Assembly: GCF_001044425.1 (NCBI RefSeq)
Contig: NZ_LFML01000085.1
Coordinates: forward strand, 62,592-126,591
DNA length: 64,000 nucleotides
Reading direction: 5' to 3'
From: Streptomyces roseus
GTDB lineage: Bacteria; Actinomycetota; Actinomycetes; Streptomycetales; Streptomycetaceae
In this document: positions 44,123 through 54,279 of the stretch, in pieces
Numbering within the stretch: position 1 is the stretch's first letter
Layout: each line of letters opens with the position of its first letter
Notes under the pieces: generated by a model
Databases searched by the model: none
Told to the model about the DNA's origin: nothing
The model's input: the letters and a program-made list of their open reading frames with translations, nothing else
Position numbers and translations under genes: made by a program

Positions 44123-44157
44123 GGGGGCGGGCCCGGCACGCGGCCGGACCCGCCCCC
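44123..44157. terminator. Bidirectional terminator
   Basis: 15-bp stem with one mismatch and 5-nt loop followed by a C-run, between the convergent acyl-CoA synthetase and peroxidase genes. Confidence 0.7.
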
Positions 44158-44175
44158 CCCCGTACGATCCGTACG

Positions 44176-44667
<492 letters not shown>

Positions 44668-44794
44668 CGGGCTCTCCTCGGCACAGATACGGATACGTGT
44701 TCCGCCATGTGCTCCGAGCCTACGTCCTGGCCCGCGAGGCCCACGTCCTGCCCCGCGGGGCCTCCGTCCTGGGCGCTCCCTGGGGGGTGTGCGC

Positions 44795-45670
44795 CTAAGC
44801 CCCCGCCTCCACCAGGGCGTCCGCGGGGTCGTTGACCGGCTGCGGCATGCCCGTGAGGTCCATGACGAACAGGGGTATCCCGAGGTCGTCCGCGCGGGAG
44901 CGGGCGTCCTGCGTGTACCCGGCCAGCGAGAAGTAGACGCTGGTCGCGGAGGCCGTCAGCCCGTTCAGCCAGACGCACTCCACGGCCCGCAGTCCGGCCG
45001 GCGCCGTGGTCGGGTCCACCTGGGCCACCAGCCCCGGGGCCCGCAGGTCCACGGCCGCCGAGGGGACCGGCCGCGCGTCGGGCTGGCGGACGTCATGGAA
45101 GCCGAGCCACCGCAGGTACAGCGCGGCCGTCGCCACCGCGTCCCGGGCGGTACGGATGGTCACCGGGCGGAACGCGGGCCGCTGCCCGGGAGCCGCCGGA
45201 GGCCCACCGGGCGCGCGGGACCCCGATGGCCCGGCCCCCGCCGTTCCGGGCTCCGCCGGTCCCGAGCCGCCGGAGCCCCCCGGCCCCGGCCGACCCCGTC
45301 CCCGTACCTCTCCCCGGTCACCCCGGTCCCCCTGTCCTCCCCGTACGTCCGCACCCGGGCGCGGCCCCTGCCGTACGCCGCCACCCGACTCGGACGCCCC
45401 GGACGCCACCGGGCGCACCGGAAGCCGCGCCACCGTCCCGCACGACGCGCACCCCAGCTCCGGGTGCGGCCACTCGCTCACCCGCCCGCAGGCCGCGCAC
45501 CGCACCGCCACCCACGTGTCGGACCACGTGCGGTGCGTCAGCGGTACGGGCGCCGCCGCCAGGTCCAACGGCGGGACGACCGGACTCCCGCACGCGCACG
45601 GGAAGACCGGGGCGGCGTAGTCGTTCTCGCGCAGGCACGCCGGGCAGTGCACCGGTACCGCATCCGCCAT
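44795..45670 (-). CDS. Zinc-ribbon protein with degenerate Mrr-like nuclease fold
   Basis: Protein of 291 aa. N-terminus has four CxxC-type knuckles (HCPACLREN, PCACGS, RCAACGR, GCASCGT) that should bind two zinc ions. A Gly/Pro-rich linker leads to a C-terminal domain (ATAALYLRWLGFHDVRQPD, AVDLRAPGLVAQVDP, YFSLAGYTQDARSRADDLGI) that follows the Mrr restriction endonuclease layout, but the catalytic Lys of QVK is Asp here (QVD), so cleavage is unlikely. Start ATG 45670 has GGGGCAGGA upstream; the longer frame covers the gcl control region. Confidence 0.72.
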   Translation of the reverse strand: MADAVPVHCPACLRENDYAAPVFPCACGSPVVPPLDLAAAPVPLTHRTWSDTWVAVRCAACGRVSEWPHPELGCASCGTVARLPVRPVASGASESGGGVRQGPRPGADVRGGQGDRGDRGEVRGRGRPGPGGSGGSGPAEPGTAGAGPSGSRAPGGPPAAPGQRPAFRPVTIRTARDAVATAALYLRWLGFHDVRQPDARPVPSAAVDLRAPGLVAQVDPTTAPAGLRAVECVWLNGLTASATSVYFSLAGYTQDARSRADDLGIPLFVMDLTGMPQPVNDPADALVEAGA

Positions 45671-45871
45671 GAGTCCTGCCCCTCTGCGTCGTCGCTCTGC
45701 GTGGATCCATGCTCCACCACCCGCCACCGGCGGGGCGGCGTCCCCTCGATTTTCCGCTGAGATTCCGCCGCGGCCCGGTCGTTCGTACAAGTCGCTTGTG
45801 CGACACGCGGCTTTTGGTGCGTTCCGGGGTCTCGAAGCTGCTTGACGTGCCGTGACTCGCCGCTTAGCTTG

Positions 45872-45940
45872 TTCCGTATAGCAGAACAATACTTCCGGAT
45901 TGCGGAAACCCACTGGAAGTCCGGGATCCGGAATCCGGAA
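45872..45940. promoter_or_regulatory. Three tandem TTCCG-N5-CGGAA boxes upstream of gcl
   Basis: Boxes at 45872-45886 (TTCCGTATAGCAGAA, one mismatch), 45893-45907 (perfect) and 45926-45940 (one mismatch), ending 41 bp before the gcl start. The same palindrome precedes catalase and hyi. They are likely operators of a pathway repressor such as an AllR-type IclR regulator. Confidence 0.65.
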
Positions 45941-45981
45941 GCAGCCTGACCGCCTGACCGCCTGACCCGCAGGAGAACTCG

Positions 45982-47769
<1,788 letters not shown>

Positions 47770-47823
47770 CCTCGGCTCGCGGTACACAGCTCGCAGTACA
47801 CGGCCCGTGGTTCGCAGGGCAAG

Positions 47824-47863
47824 AGCGGCCCCCGTTCCTCCTCACGGAGGGGCGGGGGCCGCT
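47824..47863. terminator. Terminator after gcl
   Basis: 11-bp perfect stem AGCGGCCCCCG / CGGGGGCCGCT with an inner CCTC/GAGG hairpin. Confidence 0.7.
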
Positions 47864-47901
47864 GCCGTGCGCGCCGGGCCGGTGGACGGCATACTGCTCC
47901 G

Positions 47902-48564
47902 ATGGACCCAGACACGGCCCCCTGGCGCAACACGACGCACGACTGGACCCGGTCCGTGGACGCCGCCCACCTCGCCGGAATCCGCCGCGACCAGGCCGCG
48001 TTCGCCCCCGGCGGGCTTCGCCACCTGCTCCTGGAAGTCCTCGCCTACGCGGCCGACGAGGCGGAGTGCTCCGCCGGCGCGGGGCGTTGCACCGTCACGC
48101 TCCACCCCGACGGCTCGGTCTCCGTGGCGGACGAGGGCCGGGGTACGGACACCCGCCTCGACGATCGGGGCCGGCCGGTGAGGAAGCCGGTCATGGCGAC
48201 GAAGGACCTCCGCTTCTTCGACCACCCGGGCGCGCAGGTCCTGCCCGACGGCCACCCGCGCCGCGGCATGTCCGTCGTGGCGGCGCTGAGCGACTGGCTC
48301 GTGCACACCAACCGCAGGGCGGGCGGGGCCTGGGTCCAGCGCTACGAGCACGGCGTACCCGCCACCGGCCTGACGCCGGTCGCGGACGACGGCACGACCG
48401 GTACGACGGTCCACTTCAGCCCCTCCGGGTCCGTACGGGCGGCGAGCGCGGGCGGCGCACCGGCACCGGCGGCTCCGGCTCCGGCACCGGCACTCCTCGA
48501 CCCGGCCGCTCTCGCGACCGCGTGGCCGTACCTGTCGGTGGAGGTCGACGACCGCCGGGCATGA
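47902..48564 (+). CDS. Stand-alone GyrB-like ATPase domain protein, probably inactive
   Basis: Protein of 220 aa that follows the GyrB N-terminal GHKL layout: GLRHLLLEVLAYAADEA for the N-box, VSVADEGRGTDT for the G1 box, GMSVVAALSDWLVHTNRR for the lid region and GTTVHFSPS at the end. Compared with GyrB (EVVDNSIDEA, VxDNGRGIP, GLHGVG) the Mg-binding Asn and the G2 glycines are lost, so ATP hydrolysis is doubtful. No topoisomerase part follows. A strong terminator starts 2 bp after the stop. Confidence 0.7.
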   Translation: MDPDTAPWRNTTHDWTRSVDAAHLAGIRRDQAAFAPGGLRHLLLEVLAYAADEAECSAGAGRCTVTLHPDGSVSVADEGRGTDTRLDDRGRPVRKPVMATKDLRFFDHPGAQVLPDGHPRRGMSVVAALSDWLVHTNRRAGGAWVQRYEHGVPATGLTPVADDGTTGTTVHFSPSGSVRAASAGGAPAPAAPAPAPALLDPAALATAWPYLSVEVDDRRA

Positions 48565-48565
48565 C

Positions 48566-48605
48566 AAAGCGCCGAGTCACGGGACCGTCCGTGACTCGGC
48601 GCTTT
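48566..48605. terminator. Strong Rho-independent terminator
   Basis: Perfect 17-bp stem (AAAGCGCCGAGTCACGG) with a 6-nt loop; ends in TTT. Confidence 0.85.
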
Positions 48606-48934
48606 GAGTGTGACCGCCCGACGGTGCGAGGCTGGCGCGACAGGACGTTCGCGCCGCCGGGCGGAGTGTGGAGGCCTCTGTGCGGGGGGCTCTGTGCGTA
48701 GCCCCCGTACGGAGGGGAGTGGCTGGGACCGCGACGGGCGGTGACGAGAGCTCCGGCGTCGTCTCCCTCAGGTCAAGAGACGGGCCTCGGCCCCCATTAC
48801 CACCGCACTGGCTCACACGCCCGTCGCGGTCCTCGTCCTGCCCTCACCGCGTACCACCCCTCATCCGGGTCCGCGGCTCGGGCTCGGCACCCGGGACCTG
48901 ACCTCCCGCCAGGTCCCCGGTGCAGCTCAGCGGC
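48606..48934. other. Intergenic region, about 330 bp
   Basis: Between convergent genes (GyrB-like and catalase). No coding region or further structure stands out. Confidence 0.5.
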
Positions 48935-50392
48935 TCAGGCGTCGCGCAGGGCGCGGACGGCCTCCTCGACGCGGCGGCCGTAGTCGGCGTCCGCGGCGTG
49001 GAAGTGAGCCAGGTTCTTCTCGATGACGTCTTCGAGGGTGACCTGAGACAGGCCGCCGGCGATGTTCGCCACCAGACGCTGCTTCTCGGCCTCCGACATC
49101 AGGCGGTAGAGCTCACCGGCCTGGAAGAAGTCGTCGTCCTTGGTGTGGGCCGGGGCCTCGTGGGTGCCCGTGTAGCCGGAGACGGCCTTCGGGGCGCCCA
49201 GCGCCAGACCGGTCTCGGCCGGCCCCTGGTACGAGTTGGGCTCGTAGTTCTTGTCGTGGCGCGAGCCGTTGCGCAGCGCCATGACGCCGTCGCGGCCGTA
49301 GTTGTCGGCCGTCGTCGCCTTCGGGGCGTTGACCGGCAGCAGGGTGTGGTTCACACCGAGGCGGTAGCGCTGGGCGTCGGCGTACGCGAACAGGCGGCCC
49401 TGGAGCATCTTGTCCGGCGATGCGGTGATGCCCGGGACGAAGTTGTTCGGGGAGAAGGCGGACTGCTCGACCTCGGCGAAGACGTTGTCCGGGTTGCGGT
49501 CGAGGACCAGGCGGCCCACGCGCTGCAGCGGGTAGTCGCTGTGCGGCCACACCTTGGTGAGGTCGAACGGGTTGAAGCGGTAGTCCGCGGCCTCGGCGGC
49601 CGGCATGATCTGGACGTAGAGGGTCCAGCTCGGGTTCACGCCGCGCTCGATCGCCTGGAGCAGGTCGGTCTGGTGCGAGTTGGCGTCCTTGCCGACGAGC
49701 TCGGCGGCCTGGTCGCTCGACAGGCAGCGTATGCCCTGGTTCGTCTTGAAGTGGTACTTGACGAAGAAGGCATCGCCCTGCGCGTTCGTCCACTGGTAGG
49801 TGTGCGAGCCGTAGCCGTTCATGTGACGGTACGAGGCCGGGATGCCGCGGTCACCCATGAGCCAGGTGATCTGGTGCGTCGCCTCGGGGGCGTGCGCCCA
49901 GAAGTCCCAGACGTTGTCCGGCTCCTGCTTGCCCGTGAAGGGGTCGCGCTTCTGGGAGTGGATGAAGTCGGGGAACTTGATCGGGTCCTTGATGAAGAAC
50001 ACCGGGGTGTTGTTGCCGACGAGGTCGTAGTTGCCCTCTTCGGTGTAGAACTTCAGCGCGAAGCCGCGCGGGTCGCGGACCGCGTCCGCGCCGCCGAGGG
50101 AGTCGGCGACGGTGGAGAAGCGCAGGAAGGTCTCGGTCTTCTTGCCGACCGTGTTCAGGAACGCGGCGCTGGTGTAGGCGGTGACGTCGTCGGTCACCTC
50201 GAAGTGGCCGTACGCGGCCGAGCCACGGGCGTGCACCACGCGCTCCGGGATGCGCTCCCGGTTGAAGCGGGCCAGCTTCTCCAGGAGCTGCTGGTCCTGG
50301 ATCAGGAGCGGGCCACCGACGCCGGCGGTGGCGGAGTTCTGGTTGTCGGCGACCGGGGCGCCGGACTCGGTCGTCAGCGTGCGCTTCGACAT
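48935..50392 (-). CDS. katA: Monofunctional heme catalase
   Basis: Protein of 485 aa of clade-3 size. Active His in RVVHARGSAAYGHFEVT, Asn in VGNNTPVFFIKDP, heme Tyr in RLFAYADAQRYRLG. It splits H2O2, here matching the output of urate oxidase four kilobases away. Two different operator palindromes lie upstream, one of each type, which argues for control with the purine genes instead of only oxidative stress. Confidence 0.94.
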   Translation of the reverse strand: MSKRTLTTESGAPVADNQNSATAGVGGPLLIQDQQLLEKLARFNRERIPERVVHARGSAAYGHFEVTDDVTAYTSAAFLNTVGKKTETFLRFSTVADSLGGADAVRDPRGFALKFYTEEGNYDLVGNNTPVFFIKDPIKFPDFIHSQKRDPFTGKQEPDNVWDFWAHAPEATHQITWLMGDRGIPASYRHMNGYGSHTYQWTNAQGDAFFVKYHFKTNQGIRCLSSDQAAELVGKDANSHQTDLLQAIERGVNPSWTLYVQIMPAAEAADYRFNPFDLTKVWPHSDYPLQRVGRLVLDRNPDNVFAEVEQSAFSPNNFVPGITASPDKMLQGRLFAYADAQRYRLGVNHTLLPVNAPKATTADNYGRDGVMALRNGSRHDKNYEPNSYQGPAETGLALGAPKAVSGYTGTHEAPAHTKDDDFFQAGELYRLMSEAEKQRLVANIAGGLSQVTLEDVIEKNLAHFHAADADYGRRVEEAVRALRDA

Positions 50393-50432
50393 GGTGACCT
50401 TCCGTACGGGAAACCTGCTGACGGAAAGCGTC

Positions 50433-50447
50433 TTCCGTCATGCGGAA
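50433..50447. promoter_or_regulatory. TTCCG-N5-CGGAA operator before catalase
   Basis: TTCCG-TCATG-CGGAA, perfect arms, 41 bp upstream of the catalase start. A weaker variant (ACGGAA...TTCCGT) overlaps it. Confidence 0.65.
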
Positions 50448-50474
50448 CAGCCTAATTTCAGGCCGAACGCAGCG

Positions 50475-50489
50475 TCAACAGTTTGTTGA
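50475..50489. promoter_or_regulatory. TCAACA-N3-TGTTGA operator before catalase
   Basis: Perfect 6-bp arms with spacer GTT. The same element with spacer AAG occurs upstream of uraD at 53286-53300. Confidence 0.6.
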
Positions 50490-50599
50490 ACAAAGATGGA
50501 GAGAGGTGATCCGGACGGTGCCGGCGCTTGGGCGCGACAGGACAGGTGTCAGCACCGGCACCATCCGGAAACTCAGGGCCCCTTCGGGAGGGGAGGCGC

Positions 50600-51490
50600 T
50601 CAGATCTGGGCGCCGGAGAGGCGCTCGACGGCGCGGAGCAGGGCGGAGTGGTCCAGGCCGCCGTCGCCCTGGGCGCGCAGCGAGGCGACCAGCTGGGCGA
50701 CGACCGCGCCGACCGGGAGGGCCGCACCGACGTTGCGGGCGGCGTCGGTGACGATGCCCATGTCCTTGTGGTGCAGGTCGATCCGGAAGCCGGGCTTGAA
50801 GTCGCGGTTCAGGAAGTTGTCCTTCTTGCGGGTCAGGACCGTGGAGCCGGCCAGACCGCCGTTGAGGACGTCCAGGGCGGCGTTCAGGTCCACGCCGGAC
50901 TTCTCCAGGAAGACCACGGCCTCGGCGCACGCCTGGATGTTGACCGCGACGATGAGCTGGTTGGCGGCCTTCACCGTCTGGCCGGAGCCGTGCGGACCGC
51001 AGAGCACGATGGTCTTGCCGAGGGCCTCGAGGATCGGCAGGGCCGCGTCGAAGTCGGCCTTCTCGCCACCCACCATGATCGACAGGACGGCCTCGATGGC
51101 GCCGGCCTCGCCGCCGGACACCGGGGCGTCGATGACGCGGATGCCCTTCTCGGCGGCGTTCTTGGCGAGGTCGATCGAGGTCTGCGGGGTGATCGACGAC
51201 ATGTCGATGATCAGCGCGCCGGACTTCGCGTTCTCCAGGATGCCGTTCTCGCCGTACGAGATGGCCTCGACCTGCGGGGAGGCGGGCACCATCGTGATGA
51301 TGACGTCGGCGTCCTTGACGGCCTCGGCGATCGAGCCGGCGGCGCTGCCGCCGGCGGCGGCCAGGCGGTCCAGCTTGTCCTGCTCCAGAGTGAAGCCGGT
51401 GACCGAGTAGCCGGCCTTCAGGAGGTTTTCGGCCATGGGGGAGCCCATGATGCCGAGGCCGATCCAGGCGATGTTGGGGAGGGTGCTCAT
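50600..51490 (-). CDS. glxR: 2-hydroxy-3-oxopropionate (tartronate semialdehyde) reductase
   Basis: Protein of 296 aa of the beta-hydroxyacid dehydrogenase family: Rossmann GLGIMGSPMAENLLKAGYSV, substrate loop DAPVSGGEAGA, catalytic Lys in SGQTVKAANQL. It reduces tartronate semialdehyde made by Gcl to glycerate. Upstream lies CTTCGTACGAAAAG, a small palindrome. On the same strand as hyi, 75 bp apart. Confidence 0.92.
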   Translation of the reverse strand: MSTLPNIAWIGLGIMGSPMAENLLKAGYSVTGFTLEQDKLDRLAAAGGSAAGSIAEAVKDADVIITMVPASPQVEAISYGENGILENAKSGALIIDMSSITPQTSIDLAKNAAEKGIRVIDAPVSGGEAGAIEAVLSIMVGGEKADFDAALPILEALGKTIVLCGPHGSGQTVKAANQLIVAVNIQACAEAVVFLEKSGVDLNAALDVLNGGLAGSTVLTRKKDNFLNRDFKPGFRIDLHHKDMGIVTDAARNVGAALPVGAVVAQLVASLRAQGDGGLDHSALLRAVERLSGAQI

Positions 51491-51565
51491 GATGAGGGTC
51501 CTTCTCTTAATGCTTCGTACGAAAAGTGCGAGGGGTGCCTGGCTGATCGCCCGGACTTCGTCCGC

Positions 51566-52399
51566 CTAATCGGCGGCGCGGGCCCCGGCCGGCAGCCACG
51601 CGAAGGAGGCGGCGGCGTCGGCGGCCTTGTACTCCAGGCCTACGTAGCCCTCGTATCCGGCCTTCTTCAGCTGGTCGAGCAGCTCCTCCAGGGGCAGCTC
51701 GCCGGTGCCGGGGGCACCGCGTCCGGGCTTGTCCGCGATCTGGACGTGTCCGGTCTTGGCGGCGTACTTTTCGATGACCTCGGAGAGGTCCTCATCGTTC
51801 ATCGCCAGGTGGTACAGGTCGAGGAGGAACTTGGCGTTCCCGAGGCCGGTGGCCTCGTTCACCTTGTCCACGATCTCGATGCCGGCCGGGGCGCTCACCA
51901 GCGGGTAGAGCGGCGACTCGGGCTTGTTGAGGGTCTCGATCAGCAGGATCGCGCCGACGCGGTCGGCGGCCCGGGCCGCCACGACCAGGTTCTCCAGGGC
52001 GAGCTCGTCCTGAACGGCCGGGTCCACACCCTCGACGCGGTTGCCGTACAGGGCGTTCAGCGCCTTGCAGCCCACCGAGGCCGCGAAGTCCGCGGCCACG
52101 TTGATGTTGGCGTTGAAGCGGTCCGACTCCTCACCGGGCACCGAGACCGCGCCGCGGTCCGGGCCCGGCAGCCGGCCGGCGTAGAAGTTCAGGCCCACCA
52201 GCTGGGTGCCGGCGTCCTCGAGAGCCTTCTTGAGGGCGTCCAGCTCCGCCTGAGCGGGGGTGGGGGTCTCGATCCAGGGCCACCACAGCTCGACCGCGGT
52301 GAAGCCCGCCGCGGCGGCTGCCGCGGGACGCTCCAGGAGCGGGAGTTCCGTGAAGAGGATCGAAAGGTTCACATCGAAGCGCTGGTCCGTGTATCCCAT
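51566..52399 (-). CDS. hyi: Hydroxypyruvate isomerase
   Basis: TIM-barrel protein of 277 aa: VNLSILFTELPLLERP, FYAGRLPGPDRG, LLIETLNKPESPLYPL with a metal Glu, and the closing GLEYKA Glu. It interconverts hydroxypyruvate and tartronate semialdehyde. Start ATG 52399 is 17 bp downstream of a perfect TTCCG-N5-CGGAA operator, so the two-gene hyi-glxR transcript is likely under that control. The longer in-frame extension upstream is not protein-like. Confidence 0.92.
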   Translation of the reverse strand: MGYTDQRFDVNLSILFTELPLLERPAAAAAAGFTAVELWWPWIETPTPAQAELDALKKALEDAGTQLVGLNFYAGRLPGPDRGAVSVPGEESDRFNANINVAADFAASVGCKALNALYGNRVEGVDPAVQDELALENLVVAARAADRVGAILLIETLNKPESPLYPLVSAPAGIEIVDKVNEATGLGNAKFLLDLYHLAMNDEDLSEVIEKYAAKTGHVQIADKPGRGAPGTGELPLEELLDQLKKAGYEGYVGLEYKAADAAASFAWLPAGARAAD

Positions 52400-52415
52400 G
52401 AGGGGTGTGCGCTCC

Positions 52416-52430
52416 TTCCGTATTGCGGAA
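52416..52430. promoter_or_regulatory. TTCCG-N5-CGGAA operator before hyi
   Basis: TTCCG-TATTG-CGGAA, perfect arms, 17 bp before the hyi start, overlapping where its promoter or leader should be. Confidence 0.7.
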
Positions 52431-52582
52431 GTTAGTTTCTGCTTGATGGAAGACTGCATGGGCTTCCGCGTGGATGTCAAGCCCGGACCCCCGAAAAAAC
52501 GTCCCCGTCCGCCCACCCGGCCGCCGCCCCCTTGCGCAGACGCGTTCGCGCCGCCGCTTCCCGTCCGGGTAGCTTGACCAGC

Positions 52583-52834
52583 GTGCGATTGAGAGTGGAG
52601 TTCACGACCGAGCCCTTCGATCTCGAAGAGGCGCCCGCCCATGCCGTGGCCGCTCGCGAGGTCATCCAGAAGGCCCATCTGGACGCCGTCGACGTGGGGC
52701 CGTTCGGCAACACGGCCGAGGGCGACGCCGACGCCGTGCTGACCGCGGTGGCCGCGCTTCTGCGCGATTCGCTGGAGTCCGGGGCCACCCGCGTCTCGCT
52801 CCAGGTCAACGTGATCGGGGAGGACACCCCATGA
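52583..52834 (+). CDS. Small conserved protein paired with HTH gene (83 aa)
   Basis: Starts VRLRVEFTTEPFDLEEAPAH and contains GPFGNTAEGDADAVLTAVAAL. Alpha/beta with no motif I can name. GTG 52583 begins where protein-like composition begins. ATGA overlap with the HTH gene shows coupled translation; it may form a complex with that regulator or bind its ligand. Confidence 0.65.
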   Translation: MRLRVEFTTEPFDLEEAPAHAVAAREVIQKAHLDAVDVGPFGNTAEGDADAVLTAVAALLRDSLESGATRVSLQVNVIGEDTP

Positions 52835-53214
52835 CCGAGCCCCGCGACCACCCCTTCGTCACCGCGGTCAAGCCCCTCGTCGACGCGATGGGCGGCGAGC
52901 TGATGGATCCGGCCCTGGCGCAGCCCGACGACGTCGTGCTCACCTGGGAGGGTCAGGAGCTGCTGGCCGTACGGCTGCCCCAGCTGTCCGACTCGCTGGA
53001 GCGGATCCTGGCGGCGCTGGAGCGCCGGCACGGCGTACCGTTGTCACAGCTCGACCGGAAGTCCAAGCAGGACGTCGTACGGATACTGGAGGCGCGCGGC
53101 GCCTTCTCCGTGCGGCACGGTGTGGAGACGGTCGCGGGCGCGCTGGGCGTAAGCCGTTTCACGGTCTACAACTACCTGAACAGGGAAAACGCCAACAAAG
53201 ACAACCAGGTGTGA
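52831..53214 (+). CDS. Helix-turn-helix regulator next to uric acid genes
   Basis: Protein of 127 aa. C-terminal HTH is clear: VETVAGALGVSRFTVYNYLN (Fis/HTH_20-like). The N-terminal 70 residues form a small alpha/beta part with QLSDSLERILAALERRHG. A direct role in controlling uraD-uraH-pucL or the hyi operon is plausible from position. A T-tailed terminator follows. Confidence 0.75.
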   Translation: MTEPRDHPFVTAVKPLVDAMGGELMDPALAQPDDVVLTWEGQELLAVRLPQLSDSLERILAALERRHGVPLSQLDRKSKQDVVRILEARGAFSVRHGVETVAGALGVSRFTVYNYLNRENANKDNQV

Positions 53215-53238
53215 AACCCGCCTGACTCACGGTGACGA

Positions 53239-53271
53239 GCCGCCGCCCCATTCATCCGGGCGGCGGCTTTT
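53239..53271 (+). terminator. Rho-independent terminator after HTH gene
   Basis: 10-bp perfect stem GCCGCCGCCC / GGGCGGCGGC with 9-nt loop followed by TTTT. Confidence 0.85.
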
Positions 53272-53285
53272 GTGTACGGGAAGTT

Positions 53286-53300
53286 TCAACAAAGTGTTGA
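53286..53300. promoter_or_regulatory. TCAACA-N3-TGTTGA operator before uraD
   Basis: Perfect 6-bp arms, spacer AAG, 68 bp before the uraD start. Same element as at 50475-50489 upstream of catalase. Confidence 0.65.
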
Positions 53301-53367
53301 CGCCGTGTTGTCGAGGGCGTTAGCTATGCGCAGCCCGTCAAGCAACAACAGGCCACGGAGGCCTACC

Positions 53368-53886
53368 GTGACTTCGAGTCCGACCCCGGGTCTCACCCGG
53401 TTCAACGCCTTGGACGACAGTGCGGCCACGGCCGAGCTGCACGAGGTGTGCGCCAGTTCGGCATGGGGGAGCAAGCTGCTCGCCCAGCGCCCCTTCGCCG
53501 GCCCCGAAGCCCTGTTTTCGGCCAACGAGTCCGCCATGGCGGAGCTCACCGCCGAGGACCTGGCCGAGGCGATGGCAGGCCACGCGCCGATCGGCCGGCC
53601 GAAGCCCGGAGACCCGACCTCCGCCCGCGAGCAGCGCGGCATGGCCGGTGCCTCGGAGGAGCTCAAGAACGAGCTCCTCGAACTGAACCTGGCGTACCAG
53701 GAGAAGTTCGGCCACGTCTTCCTCATCTGCGCCACCGGTGCGACCGGTGAGTTCATGCGGGACGCGGTCAGGGTCCGGATCGAGAACTCGCCGGAGCAGG
53801 AGCGGGAAATCGCCCGCGGCGAGCTCGTCAAGATCAACAAGATCCGTCTGACCCGCCTCGTCGAACTCGCAGAAGAAGGAGCGTGA
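53368..53886 (+). CDS. uraD: OHCU decarboxylase
   Basis: Protein of 172 aa; 2-oxo-4-hydroxy-4-carboxy-5-ureidoimidazoline decarboxylase, third step from urate to (S)-allantoin. Marks: GHAPIGRPK (catalytic His), SAREQRGM (Ser-x-Glu-Gln), and FLICATGATGEF. GTG 53368 has GGAGG 7 bp upstream. First gene of uraD-uraH-pucL. Confidence 0.93.
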   Translation: MTSSPTPGLTRFNALDDSAATAELHEVCASSAWGSKLLAQRPFAGPEALFSANESAMAELTAEDLAEAMAGHAPIGRPKPGDPTSAREQRGMAGASEELKNELLELNLAYQEKFGHVFLICATGATGEFMRDAVRVRIENSPEQEREIARGELVKINKIRLTRLVELAEEGA

Positions 53887-53888
53887 GC

Positions 53889-54278
53889 ATGAGCACCGCC
53901 ACCACCGCGTCGGTGTCCACGCACATCCTGGACACCAGCATCGGACGCCCCGCCGAGGGCGTCGCCATCTCCCTGTCCGCCCGTACGGGCCTGGACGGCG
54001 AGTGGGCGGCCCTGGGCGGCTCCGCCACCGATGCGGACGGGCGATGCAAGGACCTGCCGGCGCTGCCGGAGGGCACCACCCACGTGCGTCTCGACTTCGA
54101 GACCGAGACGTACTTCTCCAAGAAGCAAGCCGAGGCGCAGCAGGACGCCCCCCGCGTAAGGGACAGCGGTGCGTTCTTCCCCGAGGTAACGATCACCTTC
54201 GCGGTGAACCCGGGCGAGCACTACCACGTACCGCTGCTGCTCAACCCGTTCGGCTACTCCGTTTACCGAGGGAGCTAG
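53889..54278 (+). CDS. uraH: 5-hydroxyisourate hydrolase
   Basis: Transthyretin-like protein of 129 aa: N-terminal VSTHILDTSIGRPAEGVAI with the catalytic His, and the C-terminal YRGS signature that lines the active site. Hydrolyses 5-hydroxyisourate to OHCU. ATG 53889 with AAGGAG 8 bp upstream is preferred over GTG 53883. Confidence 0.94.
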   Translation: MSTATTASVSTHILDTSIGRPAEGVAISLSARTGLDGEWAALGGSATDADGRCKDLPALPEGTTHVRLDFETETYFSKKQAEAQQDAPRVRDSGAFFPEVTITFAVNPGEHYHVPLLLNPFGYSVYRGS

Positions 54279-54279
54279 C

